Below, one piece after another: positions 41,206-50,520 of a stretch of DNA of 64,000 bases. A program made the translations under genes and the position numbers. Origin of the DNA: UBA6927 sp022447855 (GTDB taxonomy: Bacteria > Chloroflexota > Dehalococcoidia > Lucifugimonadales > UBA6927); assembly GCA_022447855.1 (NCBI GenBank), contig JAKUTX010000006.1, positions 9,973-73,972 of the forward strand, written 5' to 3'. Within the stretch, counting starts at the first letter, position 1, and the number at the start of each line of letters is the position of its first letter. Under the pieces are notes generated by a model. That model worked only from the letters and a program-made list of their open reading frames with translations, ran no database searches and was not told the origin of the DNA.

Positions 41206-42108
41206 ATGAAAAGTTCTTCAACCGCTAAACACTCACATTTCAGATCAAACCATCCGAATCCTACAAGAATTGGAAAAAAGAACTTTGTATGGGGAGATAG
41301 AACTTTTTTGATGGGAATAATCAACACCACTCCAGACTCATTCTCTGGTGATGGAATTGATTACGACATTGAAAAAGCTATTAAATTAGCTAAAAAATTA
41401 GAACAACATGGCGCACATATTCTTGATGTAGGTGGAGAATCTACTAGACCTACATCAATATATTCCGATGTGAAAAAAATTTCTGTTGAAGAGGAATTAG
41501 AGCGGACAATACCAGTTATTCAGGCATTAAATCAAATAATTAATATTCCTATAAGTATTGATACTACTAAATCTCTAGTAGCAAAAACCGCTATAGAAAA
41601 TGGAGCGTCTTTAGTAAATGATATAAGCGGATTATCTTTTGATAAAAACATGGCGAATGTTGTAAAAGAAGCAAAAGTTCCCGTTGTTTTAATGAATAAT
41701 CAAAGTACTCAGGGAAGAACTAATAGAGCAAAAGAGAATTTTAAATCTTTGCAAAGATTAATGGATACAGCTATTGAATGTGGAATCGATTCAGATAAGA
41801 TAATTTTGGATCCTGGAATTGGATTTTCAAAAAGTGTTGAAGAAAATTTGGAGATCATTAATTCCCTAGAAATCTTTCAACAATTACAACATCCAATACT
41901 ATTAGGACCTTCTCGAAAAAATACTATCCAAGCAATTTTAGGACCTTCAAATCCTAAAAATAGATTCGAAGGAACTGCAGCTTTATCAGTCATAGCTATC
42001 ACTAAAGGAGTAGACATTTTAAGGGTTCATGATATAGAACAACTAAATAAAGTCTCCCGTATGGCCGACGCAGTCATAAGAGAACCACTAGCAAACAATG
42101 CATTCTAA
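41206..42108 (+). CDS. folP: dihydropteroate synthase
   Basis: FolP joins p-aminobenzoate to the pterin pyrophosphate. Signatures are LMGIINTTPDSFSGDG, ILDVGGESTRP, ISIDTTKSLVAKTAI, VNDISGLSFDKNM, IILDPGIGFSKSVEENLE and GPSRKNTIQAIL. The N-terminus has about 30 extra residues rich in Ser, His and Asn, so a later start is possible but no better ATG is seen. It is divergent from the carboxyltransferase genes and overlaps folK by 11 nt. Confidence 0.95.
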   Translation: MKSSSTAKHSHFRSNHPNPTRIGKKNFVWGDRTFLMGIINTTPDSFSGDGIDYDIEKAIKLAKKLEQHGAHILDVGGESTRPTSIYSDVKKISVEEELERTIPVIQALNQIINIPISIDTTKSLVAKTAIENGASLVNDISGLSFDKNMANVVKEAKVPVVLMNNQSTQGRTNRAKENFKSLQRLMDTAIECGIDSDKIILDPGIGFSKSVEENLEIINSLEIFQQLQHPILLGPSRKNTIQAILGPSNPKNRFEGTAALSVIAITKGVDILRVHDIEQLNKVSRMADAVIREPLANNAF

Positions 42109-42553
42109 AGCTTACATATCTATTGGATCCAACACACTAAATAAATATGAGAATATCAAATTCGGAATCAATCAATTAAGTAGCCTAACGTCAAAATTGA
42201 TACATTCGAAATATTATATTACCGAACCTGAAGGTTTCAGACACCAACCCGCTTTTTTGAATGTAGTCTGTTTAATAACAACAAAATTATCACCATTTAA
42301 ATTATTGTACGAAATAAATCTTATCGAACGAAAAGCCAATAGGAAAAGAATATTTCCAAATTCTCCAAGGAGTCTGGATTTAGATATTCTATTATTTGAT
42401 AATCAAATAATTAAAACAAAACATCTCGAGATACCTCATCCTAGAATGACTAAAAGGAAATTTGTAATTGAACCACTTGCTGAAATATCACCTTTTTTGG
42501 TAATACCCAATCAACACCTTACTATTGATGAGATATTGTCCTCCATGAGCTAG
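42098..42553 (+). CDS. folK: 6-hydroxymethyl-dihydropterin pyrophosphokinase
   Basis: FolK makes the pterin pyrophosphate used by FolP. The 151-residue protein shows AYISIGSNTLNKYENIK, FLNVVCLITTKLSPFKLL, and the signature NSPRSLDLDILLFDNQII with the Mg-binding Asp pair, followed by IPHPRMTKRKFVIEPLAEI. Its overlap with folP indicates coupled translation. The stop codon overlaps the convergent CopD-like gene by 4 nt. Confidence 0.95.
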   Translation: MHSKAYISIGSNTLNKYENIKFGINQLSSLTSKLIHSKYYITEPEGFRHQPAFLNVVCLITTKLSPFKLLYEINLIERKANRKRIFPNSPRSLDLDILLFDNQIIKTKHLEIPHPRMTKRKFVIEPLAEISPFLVIPNQHLTIDEILSSMS

Positions 42554-43047
42554 AATTTTTCAGAAAGTATCTTCAGGGCATCAGATACTAGGAAAATAAT
42601 TAATCCAACTGGAACTATAGCTTTGTGAGAGCCAAAAAAATCTCTAATTTTCTTGCTTGCAGTTATTGGATCATTCTCTACAGAGAGAGGCGTTGAATCT
42701 ATGACATTTTTCCTGAATCCTCTCTGAAACCAAACTATCAAGAATAACCATAAAGACAAGAGTATTTTGAAACTCAAAATACTCAAATATAAAGAACTAA
42801 TCGTACCAATTGTTAACCTGTTTACAGTAAGGATCATTCCAGATAGTAACAATGTCGAAATTAAAATATCGCTTAAAGAACTAAACTCAGAAAGAATTCC
42901 AAATTTACTGATTTTTGCAAACTTCTTCGAGTCATTTGTTTTTGATTGAACTACTAAAATAAAAAATATACTACCACCGATCCATACAGCAGCGGAGGTG
43001 ATGTGTAACCAACGCATCAAGACCATTAATATATCTATAGGATCCAT
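42550..43047 (-). CDS. CopD/DUF2269-like four-helix membrane protein
   Basis: The 165-residue protein has four predicted membrane helices. The first contains RWLHITSAAVWIGGSIFFIL, the HxxSxxxWxGG-type motif seen in CopD and related (DUF2269, DUF4149-like) copper-resistance or haem-binding membrane proteins. A second conserved His is not obvious. It starts 30 nt after the stop of glyS and is probably cotranscribed. The substrate or metal is unknown. Confidence 0.65.
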   Translation of the reverse strand: MDPIDILMVLMRWLHITSAAVWIGGSIFFILVVQSKTNDSKKFAKISKFGILSEFSSLSDILISTLLLSGMILTVNRLTIGTISSLYLSILSFKILLSLWLFLIVWFQRGFRKNVIDSTPLSVENDPITASKKIRDFFGSHKAIVPVGLIIFLVSDALKILSEKF

Positions 43048-43076
43048 ATTGATTTCTCACAAACCTACATTGAGAC

Positions 43077-44399
43077 TTAGTTTAGCAATCTCCATGAAAT
43101 CTGCTCTTCCAAATCTCCAATTGCAACTCGAACTTGAGACATTGTGTCTCTTTCTCGAATTGTCACTGCTCCATCTTCCAAAGACGTAAAATCAACAGTC
43201 ACACAAAGTGGTGTGCCTGTTTCATCTTGTCTGCGATATCTTCTACCAATACTTTGAGCATCATCAAATTCTACAAAACCCCTAGCTACACCTGAAGTTC
43301 GAATCCTGTCAAAAACCTCTCGCGCTAAAGGAGCAAGACGTTCATTTCTACTAAGTGGGAGAACTGCAACTTTTACAGGAGCCAAAGAAGTGTGAAGTTT
43401 TAGTAATACCCTTTCATCATGGCCGCCTTTTGAATTAGGGACCTCTTCTACAGTATATGCATCAGACAGAAAAGCCAATACTGCCCTATCTACGCCTGCA
43501 GATGGCTCAATCACATATGGAACGAATCTTTCGCCAGTAGAATCGTCAAAGTATGTCAACGATTCTCCACTACCTTCTATATGAGCTTTCAAATCAAAGT
43601 CAGTCCGATTAGCAATTCCTTGAATTTCACCCCATCCCCAGGGGAAATCGTATTCAAGATCAAATGTAGCCTTTGAATAATGCGCCATTTCATCTTGATC
43701 ATGTTTTCTAATCCTTAATTTTTCTTTTTTCAAGCCCAATGAAATGTACCAATTAAAGCTGTCATCAATCCAATTTTGATGCCATTTTTCGTCTTCATTC
43801 GGATGTACAAAATACTCAATTTCCATCATTTCAAATTCTCGAGTTCGAAATATGAAATTTCCCGTAGTAATTTCATTCCTAAATGCTTTCCCAATCTGAG
43901 CAATGCCAAAAGGTAATTTTTTTCTAGTGCTAGACTGAACATTATTGAAATTTACAAAAATTCCCTGAGCCGTCTCAGGTCTCAAATATGATGTTGATGA
44001 TTCATCTTCAATAGGACCTACAAAAGTTTTAAACATCAAATTAAAATTGCGAGCTTGCGTTAAATCACCACCACATTCGGGGCAAGAAGGTTCTTCTAAG
44101 AGATCTTCTCTCCATCTCTGATGGCAATTAAGACAATCAACTAATGGATCTGTAAAATTGGATACATGTCCACTAGATTTCCAAACTTCTGGATGCATCA
44201 GAACGCTAGAATCAAGCCCAACAACATCATTTCTCTCCCAAACCATTGTCTGCCACCAAGAATCTTTAATATTTCTTTTTAACTCAACTCCGAGAGGTCC
44301 ATAATCCCATGTACTTGCTAAGCCACCATATATCTCACTGCCCTGAAACAAAAACCCTCTTCTTTTACAAAGGGAAGTAAGTGTATCTAAATCTACCAT
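43077..44399 (-). CDS. glyS: glycyl-tRNA synthetase, alpha2 type
   Basis: This class II synthetase of the homodimeric type has 440 residues. The motif 1 and 2 regions appear as GPLGVELKRNIKDSW and PFGIAQIGKAFRNEIT...FRTREFEMMEIEYF, the zinc ribbon as CLNCHQRWR and CPECGGDL, and motif 3 as VEPSAGVDRA-like IEPSAGVDRAVLAF. The C-terminal anticodon-binding domain runs from KVAVLPLSRNERLAPLA to the end. The gap 44400-44549 upstream, divergent from transaldolase, shows no promoter I can defend. Confidence 0.96.
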   Translation of the reverse strand: MVDLDTLTSLCKRRGFLFQGSEIYGGLASTWDYGPLGVELKRNIKDSWWQTMVWERNDVVGLDSSVLMHPEVWKSSGHVSNFTDPLVDCLNCHQRWREDLLEEPSCPECGGDLTQARNFNLMFKTFVGPIEDESSTSYLRPETAQGIFVNFNNVQSSTRKKLPFGIAQIGKAFRNEITTGNFIFRTREFEMMEIEYFVHPNEDEKWHQNWIDDSFNWYISLGLKKEKLRIRKHDQDEMAHYSKATFDLEYDFPWGWGEIQGIANRTDFDLKAHIEGSGESLTYFDDSTGERFVPYVIEPSAGVDRAVLAFLSDAYTVEEVPNSKGGHDERVLLKLHTSLAPVKVAVLPLSRNERLAPLAREVFDRIRTSGVARGFVEFDDAQSIGRRYRRQDETGTPLCVTVDFTSLEDGAVTIRERDTMSQVRVAIGDLEEQISWRLLN

Positions 44400-44549
44400 C
44401 GTTTCTCACTATTCATTTAAAATTTAAACATATTACTTTCTAAGTATAAGGCAATTTCCTTAAGAATTTAACGGAAATAACCTTCGAACTAGAAAATGAG
44501 TTAAAATAGGTTTGAATCTTAATCTTACAATTTTCTATGGAATATAAAT

Positions 44550-45677
44550 ATGAGCTTAAATAAAAAAATCCAGCAACTCCATTCCCTAAATGAATCAATT
44601 TGGTATGACAACATCAGTCGTCAACTGATTAAATCGGGGCAACTTGAAAATTTAGTTGGATCGGGTATTACAGGTGTGACTTCAAATCCGAGCATATTTG
44701 AGAAATCAATTTCTTCAAGCGATGAATACGACTCTTCTATCTATGAATATACAAATGAAGGTTTAGGCCCCGAACAGATATTTGAAAAATTGGCGATCGC
44801 TGACATTTCTAAAGCTTGCGATTTATTACATTCTACATATTTACAAAGTAATTTTACTGATGGATTTGCAAGTATCGAAGTTAACCCTAATTTAGCACAT
44901 GACACTTCTGCTACCATCGAGGCCGGAATAAGAATATTTGAACAAATAAACAAACCTAATGTAATGATAAAAGTCCCTGCAACTAATGCTGGAATACCTG
45001 CAATTCGAGAATTAATCAGTATCGGAATAAATGTAAATGTAACATTAATTTTTTCGCTTGATTCCTATCGCCAAGTTCGCGAAGCTTACATCTCTGGATT
45101 GGAAGACCGTCTCCAAAATGGACATTCAATTTCTGCAATCATGTCAGTTGCTTCATTTTTTTTGAGTCGTGTAGACACAATTGTTGACACATATTTAGAA
45201 GAATTAAATAATCCTGACAAGTCTTCACACTTGCTTGGGACTGCAGCAATAGCAAATGCAAAGCAAGCGTATATGGACTTTAAAAGCACTTTTACAAGTG
45301 AACGATTCGAGAAATTACTGGTTAAAGGAGGACAAATCCAAAGACCATTATGGGCAAGTACAAGCACCAAAAACCCTAATTATAGCCCGCTGTTATATGT
45401 TGAAGAGTTGATTGGAGATCATATAATCAACACAATGCCAGACAATACTCTAGATCTCTTTCTAAAGAAAGGAGAGATCCAGGAAACAATTTGCAACAAT
45501 CTTGAAATTTCTCAAGCCCACTTGAATGAAATACGCTCAATTTCTAATTTTGACGAAATGACTTCACAATTATTATCTGATGGACTCAAACAATTTTCTG
45601 ACTCCTATAATATGCTTTTAGAAATCATTGACTCCAAATCTAAAGATATAATTAAGTCGAAAATACTTACAAACTAA
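44550..45677 (+). CDS. tal: transaldolase
   Basis: Transaldolase moves a three-carbon unit in the non-oxidative pentose phosphate pathway. The 375-residue protein is of the longer actinobacterial/cyanobacterial-type: SIWYDNISRQLIKSG, SGITGVTSNPSIFEKSI, and NVMIKVPATNAGIPAIRELI with the Schiff-base Lys. In some bacteria this type is fused to glucose-6-phosphate isomerase, but here it ends normally. DUF4395 follows after 5 nt. Confidence 0.94.
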   Translation: MSLNKKIQQLHSLNESIWYDNISRQLIKSGQLENLVGSGITGVTSNPSIFEKSISSSDEYDSSIYEYTNEGLGPEQIFEKLAIADISKACDLLHSTYLQSNFTDGFASIEVNPNLAHDTSATIEAGIRIFEQINKPNVMIKVPATNAGIPAIRELISIGINVNVTLIFSLDSYRQVREAYISGLEDRLQNGHSISAIMSVASFFLSRVDTIVDTYLEELNNPDKSSHLLGTAAIANAKQAYMDFKSTFTSERFEKLLVKGGQIQRPLWASTSTKNPNYSPLLYVEELIGDHIINTMPDNTLDLFLKKGEIQETICNNLEISQAHLNEIRSISNFDEMTSQLLSDGLKQFSDSYNMLLEIIDSKSKDIIKSKILTN

Positions 45678-45682
45678 TTTTT

Positions 45683-46192
45683 ATGAACAACAATACTAGC
45701 AAAATTGTCGAAGTTTTCAGTTTTCCACATCCTGTAAACGAAGTGGCAGCTCGAATAGTGGCCGGCATGGTTGTAGTCTTATGCGCTATTTTTTTGGTTA
45801 CTCAATTTTTGCCTTTACTATTATTTTTGATTTATGGATTTCTTGCTAGAGTGATATCTGGTCCTACATTAAGTCTTTTCGGATTGCTTGCAACAAAAAT
45901 AATTGTTCCATATATAGAGAATTTAGGGGTAAAGGAAAAATTAGTACCTGGTCCTCCAAAAAGATTTGCTCAATCTATAGGTCTACTCCTCTCAGCAATC
46001 GCTCTGGTTTTTTATTTGATTGATGTCTCATTAGTCGCAAATTCATTGATATCCATTATCTTAATATTTGCAATACTTGAATCCTGTTTGAGTTTTTGCG
46101 CGGGATGTTATGTGTTTCAACGGTTAATGACTTGGGGATTAATCCCAGAAGATACCTGTGAAAAATGTAATAACATTTCTTTTAACAGTTAA
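45683..46192 (+). CDS. DUF4395 membrane protein
   Basis: The 169-residue protein has four membrane helices and the DUF4395 pattern: an N-terminal HPVNEVAARIVAGMVVV, a central PGPPKRFAQSIGLLLSAIAL and a C-terminal FCAGCYVFQRLM with a CxxC pair. Another Cys pair (CEKC) ends the protein. DUF4395 proteins are often linked to thioredoxin-like genes, and the CxxC pair may be redox active; that is inference. It likely forms an operon with tal. Confidence 0.82.
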   Translation: MNNNTSKIVEVFSFPHPVNEVAARIVAGMVVVLCAIFLVTQFLPLLLFLIYGFLARVISGPTLSLFGLLATKIIVPYIENLGVKEKLVPGPPKRFAQSIGLLLSAIALVFYLIDVSLVANSLISIILIFAILESCLSFCAGCYVFQRLMTWGLIPEDTCEKCNNISFNS

Positions 46193-46216
46193 TTATTCAT
46201 TTGCAAGTTAAACTAA

Positions 46217-46245
46217 TTCAAACTTACTAAAAGTTGTTGTATAAT
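46217..46245 (+). promoter_or_regulatory. predicted promoter of the DUF1800-DUF1501-NHL operon
   Basis: TTCAAA (46217-46222) and a perfect TATAAT (46240-46245) are separated by 17 nt. The predicted start near 46252 leaves a leader of about 48 nt with AGAGAGG before ATG 46300. Confidence 0.5.
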
Positions 46246-46299
46246 GCGCATAATTTGCATTTTATACCTTGTAATTGATCCATATAAAGAGAGGTTCGA

Positions 46300-47691
46300 A
46301 TGTCTGACAATCAGATTGAACTAATTGCACATTTGATGCGCCGAGCTGGTTTTGGCGCCACTAGAGAAGAATTAACTTCTCTAGCCCAAAAAGGGTACAG
46401 TCGTGTTGTTTCTGACCTTGTATCGCCTAATAAAGATATTAATGTAGATGAAGATCTACTTCTTAGGTATTATGGAGGTGAAGCACATAGAAGCCACACC
46501 GGTAAATGGGTCTACCGAATGTTGAACAATCCGAATCCGTTAGTTGAAAAAGTCGCACTTTTTTGGCACCATGTTTTCGCTACAGGAATAACCAAAGTTG
46601 AAAACCCCTATGCTTGTGCAACCCAAATTGAAACCTTCCGTAAATACGGTATGGGAAAATTCGACTCTTTACTACTTAATCTATCAAAAGATCCAGCAAT
46701 GATTTTTTGGCTTGATAACAATGAAAACCGCACAGGAGAGCCTAACGAAAACTATGGACGTGAACTACTCGAATTATTTTCTATGGGAGTAGGTAATTAC
46801 ACTGAATTTGACTTAAAAGAATGTGCTCGGGCTTTCACTGGTTGGACTTTTACACAGCCACTTCCAAGATATCCTGTCGGTGATTGGCCTTCTTTTTTTG
46901 AATTTCGCTCCGAAGAACATGATTATGGAGAAAAGACGTTTTTAGGGCATGTAGGAACTTTCAACGGTGAAGATATTATCGAAATTATTGCTAAGCAACC
47001 GGCTACTGCATTATTTCTAGCTAGACATATGTACAATTTCTTCGTTGCTGATGAACCTCAAGTCCCCGCATGGCAACATACTCCTTGCCAAGATCAAGAT
47101 GCTTTAGACGAGCTGGTGGCATCATATTTCATGTCAGGAGGAAATATTGCTTCAATGCTCGAAACTTTGTTCACATCTGATTTTTTCAAAAAATCACAAG
47201 GCAAAAAAATTAAAAGTCCAACAGAACTAATGCTTGGTATATTAAAATTAAGTGGGACGTACAAATTTCCAGAACCTGGCATGAACAACTATTGGTCTGC
47301 CACTGACGTGATGGGGCAAGAAATATTCAATCCCCCAACAGTTGAAGGCTGGCATACAGGAAAAGAATGGATTGATGGTGGTACTCTTAATGAAAGAATT
47401 AATTTTGCCACCACAGAAGTGTCAAATCTGAACAACCCTGGAATCAAATACATACTCAATGAGCTAACCTCAAATAAACAAACAATGTCTCCTATTGATG
47501 TTGTTGACCAAATCTTAGACTTGTCAGGGGCAATGGTAGTAGGCGAATCCACTAAATCCACTCTCATGCAATGCGCCGAAGAAGGCGGTGATTTTGAAAT
47601 GAATAATCCTAACGAGCATGAGGAAATTAATGAACGAATTATTCAAATCTTACAATTAGCTGTCTCATCAAGAGAATATCAATTTGCATAA
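46300..47691 (+). CDS. DUF1800 protein
   Basis: The 463-residue protein has the DUF1800 pattern: LIAHLMRRAGFGATREEL, VEKVALFWHHVFATGI, FWLDNNENRTGEPNENYGRE, LLELFSMGVGNYTEFDLKE and NPPTVEGWHTGKEWI. No N-terminal signal peptide is visible, although many DUF1800 proteins are exported. It is followed directly by DUF1501, the usual partner. Neither family has a proven biochemical function to my knowledge. Confidence 0.9.
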   Translation: MSDNQIELIAHLMRRAGFGATREELTSLAQKGYSRVVSDLVSPNKDINVDEDLLLRYYGGEAHRSHTGKWVYRMLNNPNPLVEKVALFWHHVFATGITKVENPYACATQIETFRKYGMGKFDSLLLNLSKDPAMIFWLDNNENRTGEPNENYGRELLELFSMGVGNYTEFDLKECARAFTGWTFTQPLPRYPVGDWPSFFEFRSEEHDYGEKTFLGHVGTFNGEDIIEIIAKQPATALFLARHMYNFFVADEPQVPAWQHTPCQDQDALDELVASYFMSGGNIASMLETLFTSDFFKKSQGKKIKSPTELMLGILKLSGTYKFPEPGMNNYWSATDVMGQEIFNPPTVEGWHTGKEWIDGGTLNERINFATTEVSNLNNPGIKYILNELTSNKQTMSPIDVVDQILDLSGAMVVGESTKSTLMQCAEEGGDFEMNNPNEHEEINERIIQILQLAVSSREYQFA

Positions 47692-47711
47692 ATTAAATTT
47701 GGAGGTTAACA

Positions 47712-48845
47712 ATGTCTAAAGGATCAAACAAACCACCTGTCCTAGTAGTTGTCCAATTAACTGGTGGTGCTGATTTCATGAATACTTTAGTCCCTTACAA
47801 TAATTCCATTTATTATGACAACCGTCCAAAAGTATCAATCCCTCAAGATAAAGTAATTCCTCTAAATGACGAATTAGCTTGGCATCCTGAAATGAGAGCG
47901 TTCAAAAACTTATTTGACAGGGGCGATGTTGCCGTTATTCAAGGCATTGGATATCCTGATTCTAGCCGATCGCATTTTAGGGCTATGGATGTTTGGCATA
48001 CTTGCGAACCACATGAAATAAGTACAAAGGGCTGGTTAGGTGAATCAATCCAAGAGTTAGATCAAAATGGAGAAAACCCACTTACCGGAGTAAACTTTGG
48101 GCGTGGGCTTCCTCGTGCGATGGTAAAAACTGGAGTTCCGGTAACTTCTGTTGGTGACTTAGACAGTTATGGATTAATGACAAATATAGAAAGACAACGA
48201 GATCAAACTCTAGAGTTCTTTAAAGACATGTACTCACAGGCCATTGGTACAGGCCCTGTAATGGACTATCTGTCACAAACAGCAACCGATGTAATGAAGG
48301 GTGCAGATGTGATTAAACAAGCTCCTGAAATGTACGAGTCAAAAGTTGAATATGGTGACGACCCTATTGGTAAGAGTTTGCGAGACGTAGCAAGAGTACA
48401 TCTCGCTGATTTAGGAACACGTATTTTTTACACTCAGCATGGAGGGTATGACCATCATGCTAACGAAAATCCTTCATTACCAAAATTATTAGGGCAAATG
48501 TCTAGGGCAGTGTCAGACTTTCAGCAGGATCTACGAGATCACAATGAAGGTGACAATGTAATGATGCTAATATTTACCGAATTCGGTCGCCGAATTAAAG
48601 ATAACGGATCCGGAACCGACCATGGTTCTGGCGGTGGAGCATACCTTGTTGGAAATTCTGTCAATGGAGGATTCTATGGAGAATATCCCTCCATCAATCC
48701 ATCGGATTGGTTGAACGGCGAAGACATGAAACATAATGTTGACTTCAGAGGTGTCTACTCCACTGTCTTGGATCAATGGATGGGGCTAGACCCAGTAAAT
48801 ATTGTCCACGGTAATTTCGAACAACTAGATCCATTTATAAAATAA
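47712..48845 (+). CDS. DUF1501 protein
   Basis: The 377-residue protein begins PPVLVVVQLTGGADFMNTLV, the start of the DUF1501 (alkaline-phosphatase-superfamily-like) fold, and has ELAWHPEMRAFKNLFDRGDV, QGIGYPDSSRSHFRAMDVWH, TQHGGYDHHANEN, and LIFTEFGRRIKDNGSGTDHG. The twin-arginine signal typical of the family is absent. GGAGG precedes the ATG. The His/Asp residues may bind metal; the substrate is unknown. Cotranscription with DUF1800 and the NHL gene is likely. Confidence 0.9.
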   Translation: MSKGSNKPPVLVVVQLTGGADFMNTLVPYNNSIYYDNRPKVSIPQDKVIPLNDELAWHPEMRAFKNLFDRGDVAVIQGIGYPDSSRSHFRAMDVWHTCEPHEISTKGWLGESIQELDQNGENPLTGVNFGRGLPRAMVKTGVPVTSVGDLDSYGLMTNIERQRDQTLEFFKDMYSQAIGTGPVMDYLSQTATDVMKGADVIKQAPEMYESKVEYGDDPIGKSLRDVARVHLADLGTRIFYTQHGGYDHHANENPSLPKLLGQMSRAVSDFQQDLRDHNEGDNVMMLIFTEFGRRIKDNGSGTDHGSGGGAYLVGNSVNGGFYGEYPSINPSDWLNGEDMKHNVDFRGVYSTVLDQWMGLDPVNIVHGNFEQLDPFIK

Positions 48846-48862
48846 CTTTTCGGAGATTTCTA

Positions 48863-49894
48863 ATGCCTAGACCCTACGGACTTTTAAGAGCTGGATTCCC
48901 TTACTTGAAAACGCTTGGTATGAGAAGAATATCAAATTTCCCGATTGATGTTGCATTTGGGAAAGAAGGCAGAGTCTACATTTTACTAAGAGCAGACAAT
49001 TCTCCACTAATCCGCAAATGGCATATTGATGATGCTGAAATGCTTACGGATGAATTAGAAGCGATTGGTTCTAATGGCACAGATGAAGGTCAGTACACAT
49101 GGCCTGTCCAACTGATATCAGACAAAGATGAAAATTTATTTTTGACCGATGAATGGTTGAATAGAATTACAGCATATTCTGTAGATGGTGACTGTTTATT
49201 CTCATGGGGTGAACAAGGCACTGATGAAGGGAAATTAAATCGACCTGCAGGGATAGCTTTCGATCCAAATGAGGAAAATGTTTATGTAGTTGACTCATTA
49301 AATCATCGAATACAAAAATTCACTAGAAAAGGCAAATTTATTTCTACTTGGGGTGAATTTGGTGAAGATTTTTCTCAATTTAATATGCCTTGGGGAATTG
49401 AGGTTGATGAAAAAGGTGATGTATACGTTGCGGATTGGCGAAATGATCGCATACAGAAATTCTCTAGTGACGGAGATTTCATATGGAGTTTGGGTAATCG
49501 AGGAACAGGCTCCGGAGAATTCAGAAGACCTACTGGAATAGCAGTAGATAAGCATGGTGATATATATGTCAGTGACTTCGACAATAATCGCATCCAGTTA
49601 TTCAATGAAAATAAACAATACGTGATGCAATTCACCGGTGATGCTTCAATGTCACGAAGCGCAAGGAATTATATGCTTCTAAATGCTTATCCAAACAGGA
49701 TCCGGGAAATGTCTTCTCTAGACATTGAAAAGCTAATGCGTGGGCCAAAATCAGTCCGTGTAGATGACCAATTCCGAATGTTTGTACCTGATTTCAGATC
49801 ATATCGTGTGCAGGTTTATCAGAAAGAAGCAATCGAATTAACTAATCGAGAATTATCTCCTGAAATGCGAGCAGTCACTCTTTCAGTAGTTTAA
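48863..49894 (+). CDS. NHL-repeat beta-propeller protein
   Basis: The 343-residue protein contains about five to six NHL repeats. Clear units are RPAGIAFDPNEENVYVVDS with NHRIQKFTRKGKFIST, MPWGIEVDEKGDVYVADW with NDRIQKFSSDGDFIWS, and RPTGIAVDKHGDIYVSDFDN with NRIQLFNENKQYV. Such propellers usually bind proteins, RNA or glycans, or catalyse small reactions. No signal peptide is seen, unlike many bacterial NHL proteins. It is 17 nt after the DUF1501 gene. Confidence 0.88.
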   Translation: MPRPYGLLRAGFPYLKTLGMRRISNFPIDVAFGKEGRVYILLRADNSPLIRKWHIDDAEMLTDELEAIGSNGTDEGQYTWPVQLISDKDENLFLTDEWLNRITAYSVDGDCLFSWGEQGTDEGKLNRPAGIAFDPNEENVYVVDSLNHRIQKFTRKGKFISTWGEFGEDFSQFNMPWGIEVDEKGDVYVADWRNDRIQKFSSDGDFIWSLGNRGTGSGEFRRPTGIAVDKHGDIYVSDFDNNRIQLFNENKQYVMQFTGDASMSRSARNYMLLNAYPNRIREMSSLDIEKLMRGPKSVRVDDQFRMFVPDFRSYRVQVYQKEAIELTNRELSPEMRAVTLSVV

Positions 49895-49907
49895 TCCTTT
49901 GTACAAT

Positions 49908-50093
49908 ATGATGGGAAAACCCAATCCAACTCAAGCTATTATTTCCAGTCTAGATGAAATTCCTAATTGTAATTCATGTGGAGTGCGTTTAAGGTTTGGT
50001 GATTATGAATGCCCAAAGTGTGGTGCTGATTTTTATGATTCTTTGGAATTATGGGCAGAAAATGTGATAAAAATACTCAACCAATCAGAATAG
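49908..50093 (+). CDS. small zinc-ribbon protein
   Basis: The 61-residue protein (from ATG 49908; ATG 49911 and TTG 49899 are alternatives) has a rubredoxin/zinc-ribbon-like site, CNSCGVRL and CPKCGADF, then an acidic helix. It is the last gene of the DUF1800 group, 13 nt after the NHL gene. No function can be assigned. Confidence 0.65.
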   Translation: MMGKPNPTQAIISSLDEIPNCNSCGVRLRFGDYECPKCGADFYDSLELWAENVIKILNQSE

Positions 50094-50132
50094 TGATTTT
50101 TTAGTACCAGGAATTTTGGTATATTATTCATA

Positions 50133-50157
50133 TATAATAATTTTGCATGAGGTGATC
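50133..50157 (+). promoter_or_regulatory. -10 box and extended Shine-Dalgarno of the orphan gene
   Basis: TATAAT (50133-50138) lies just upstream of GAGGTGATC (50149-50157), a 9-nt complement to the usual 3' end of bacterial 16S rRNA (GATCACCTC). The spacing to the TTG start at 50162 is 9 nt from GAGG. This strong ribosome-binding site supports TTG as the true start. Confidence 0.55.
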
Positions 50158-50161
50158 AGGT

Positions 50162-50503
50162 TTGGACAAATTCAATGGTGAAATAAGTTTTCCCGGTTTA
50201 GAAAATTGGATTCAAACTACTGTAGTTGTGAATGATGATCGCACCTCAGCACATGTTGACTTTGCTGACAATGAAGATGGTCTCTCTCAGATTGATTCTG
50301 AAAAATTCAGTTTCATCATTCGACCCAAATATAATGAGATTATTTTCACTACATCAGGAATACCAATTGAAGATGTTGAATTGATTTGGAAACTAAATGA
50401 ATCACACGCGGACGGTACTGTTGCAGGCGTAGTGATAGCACAGCCTAACTCTCATAAAATAACTGGTGAAAAAGGGTTTATCTTAGAATCAATTAATAGT
50501 TAG
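50162..50503 (+). CDS. hypothetical protein, no recognised family
   Basis: The 113-residue protein has no signal peptide, membrane helix or known motif that I can see. Its alternation of short hydrophobic strands (TTVVVNDDRTSAHVDFADN, FSFIIRPKYNEIIFTTSGI, GTVAGVVIAQPNSHK) predicts a mostly beta protein, possibly a small barrel or sandwich. It is acidic. It starts with TTG but has an unusually complete Shine-Dalgarno sequence, suggesting high expression. It lies 17 nt upstream of pyruvate kinase. Confidence 0.65.
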   Translation: MDKFNGEISFPGLENWIQTTVVVNDDRTSAHVDFADNEDGLSQIDSEKFSFIIRPKYNEIIFTTSGIPIEDVELIWKLNESHADGTVAGVVIAQPNSHKITGEKGFILESINS

Positions 50504-50520
50504 GCTTTTTGAGGAATTCA

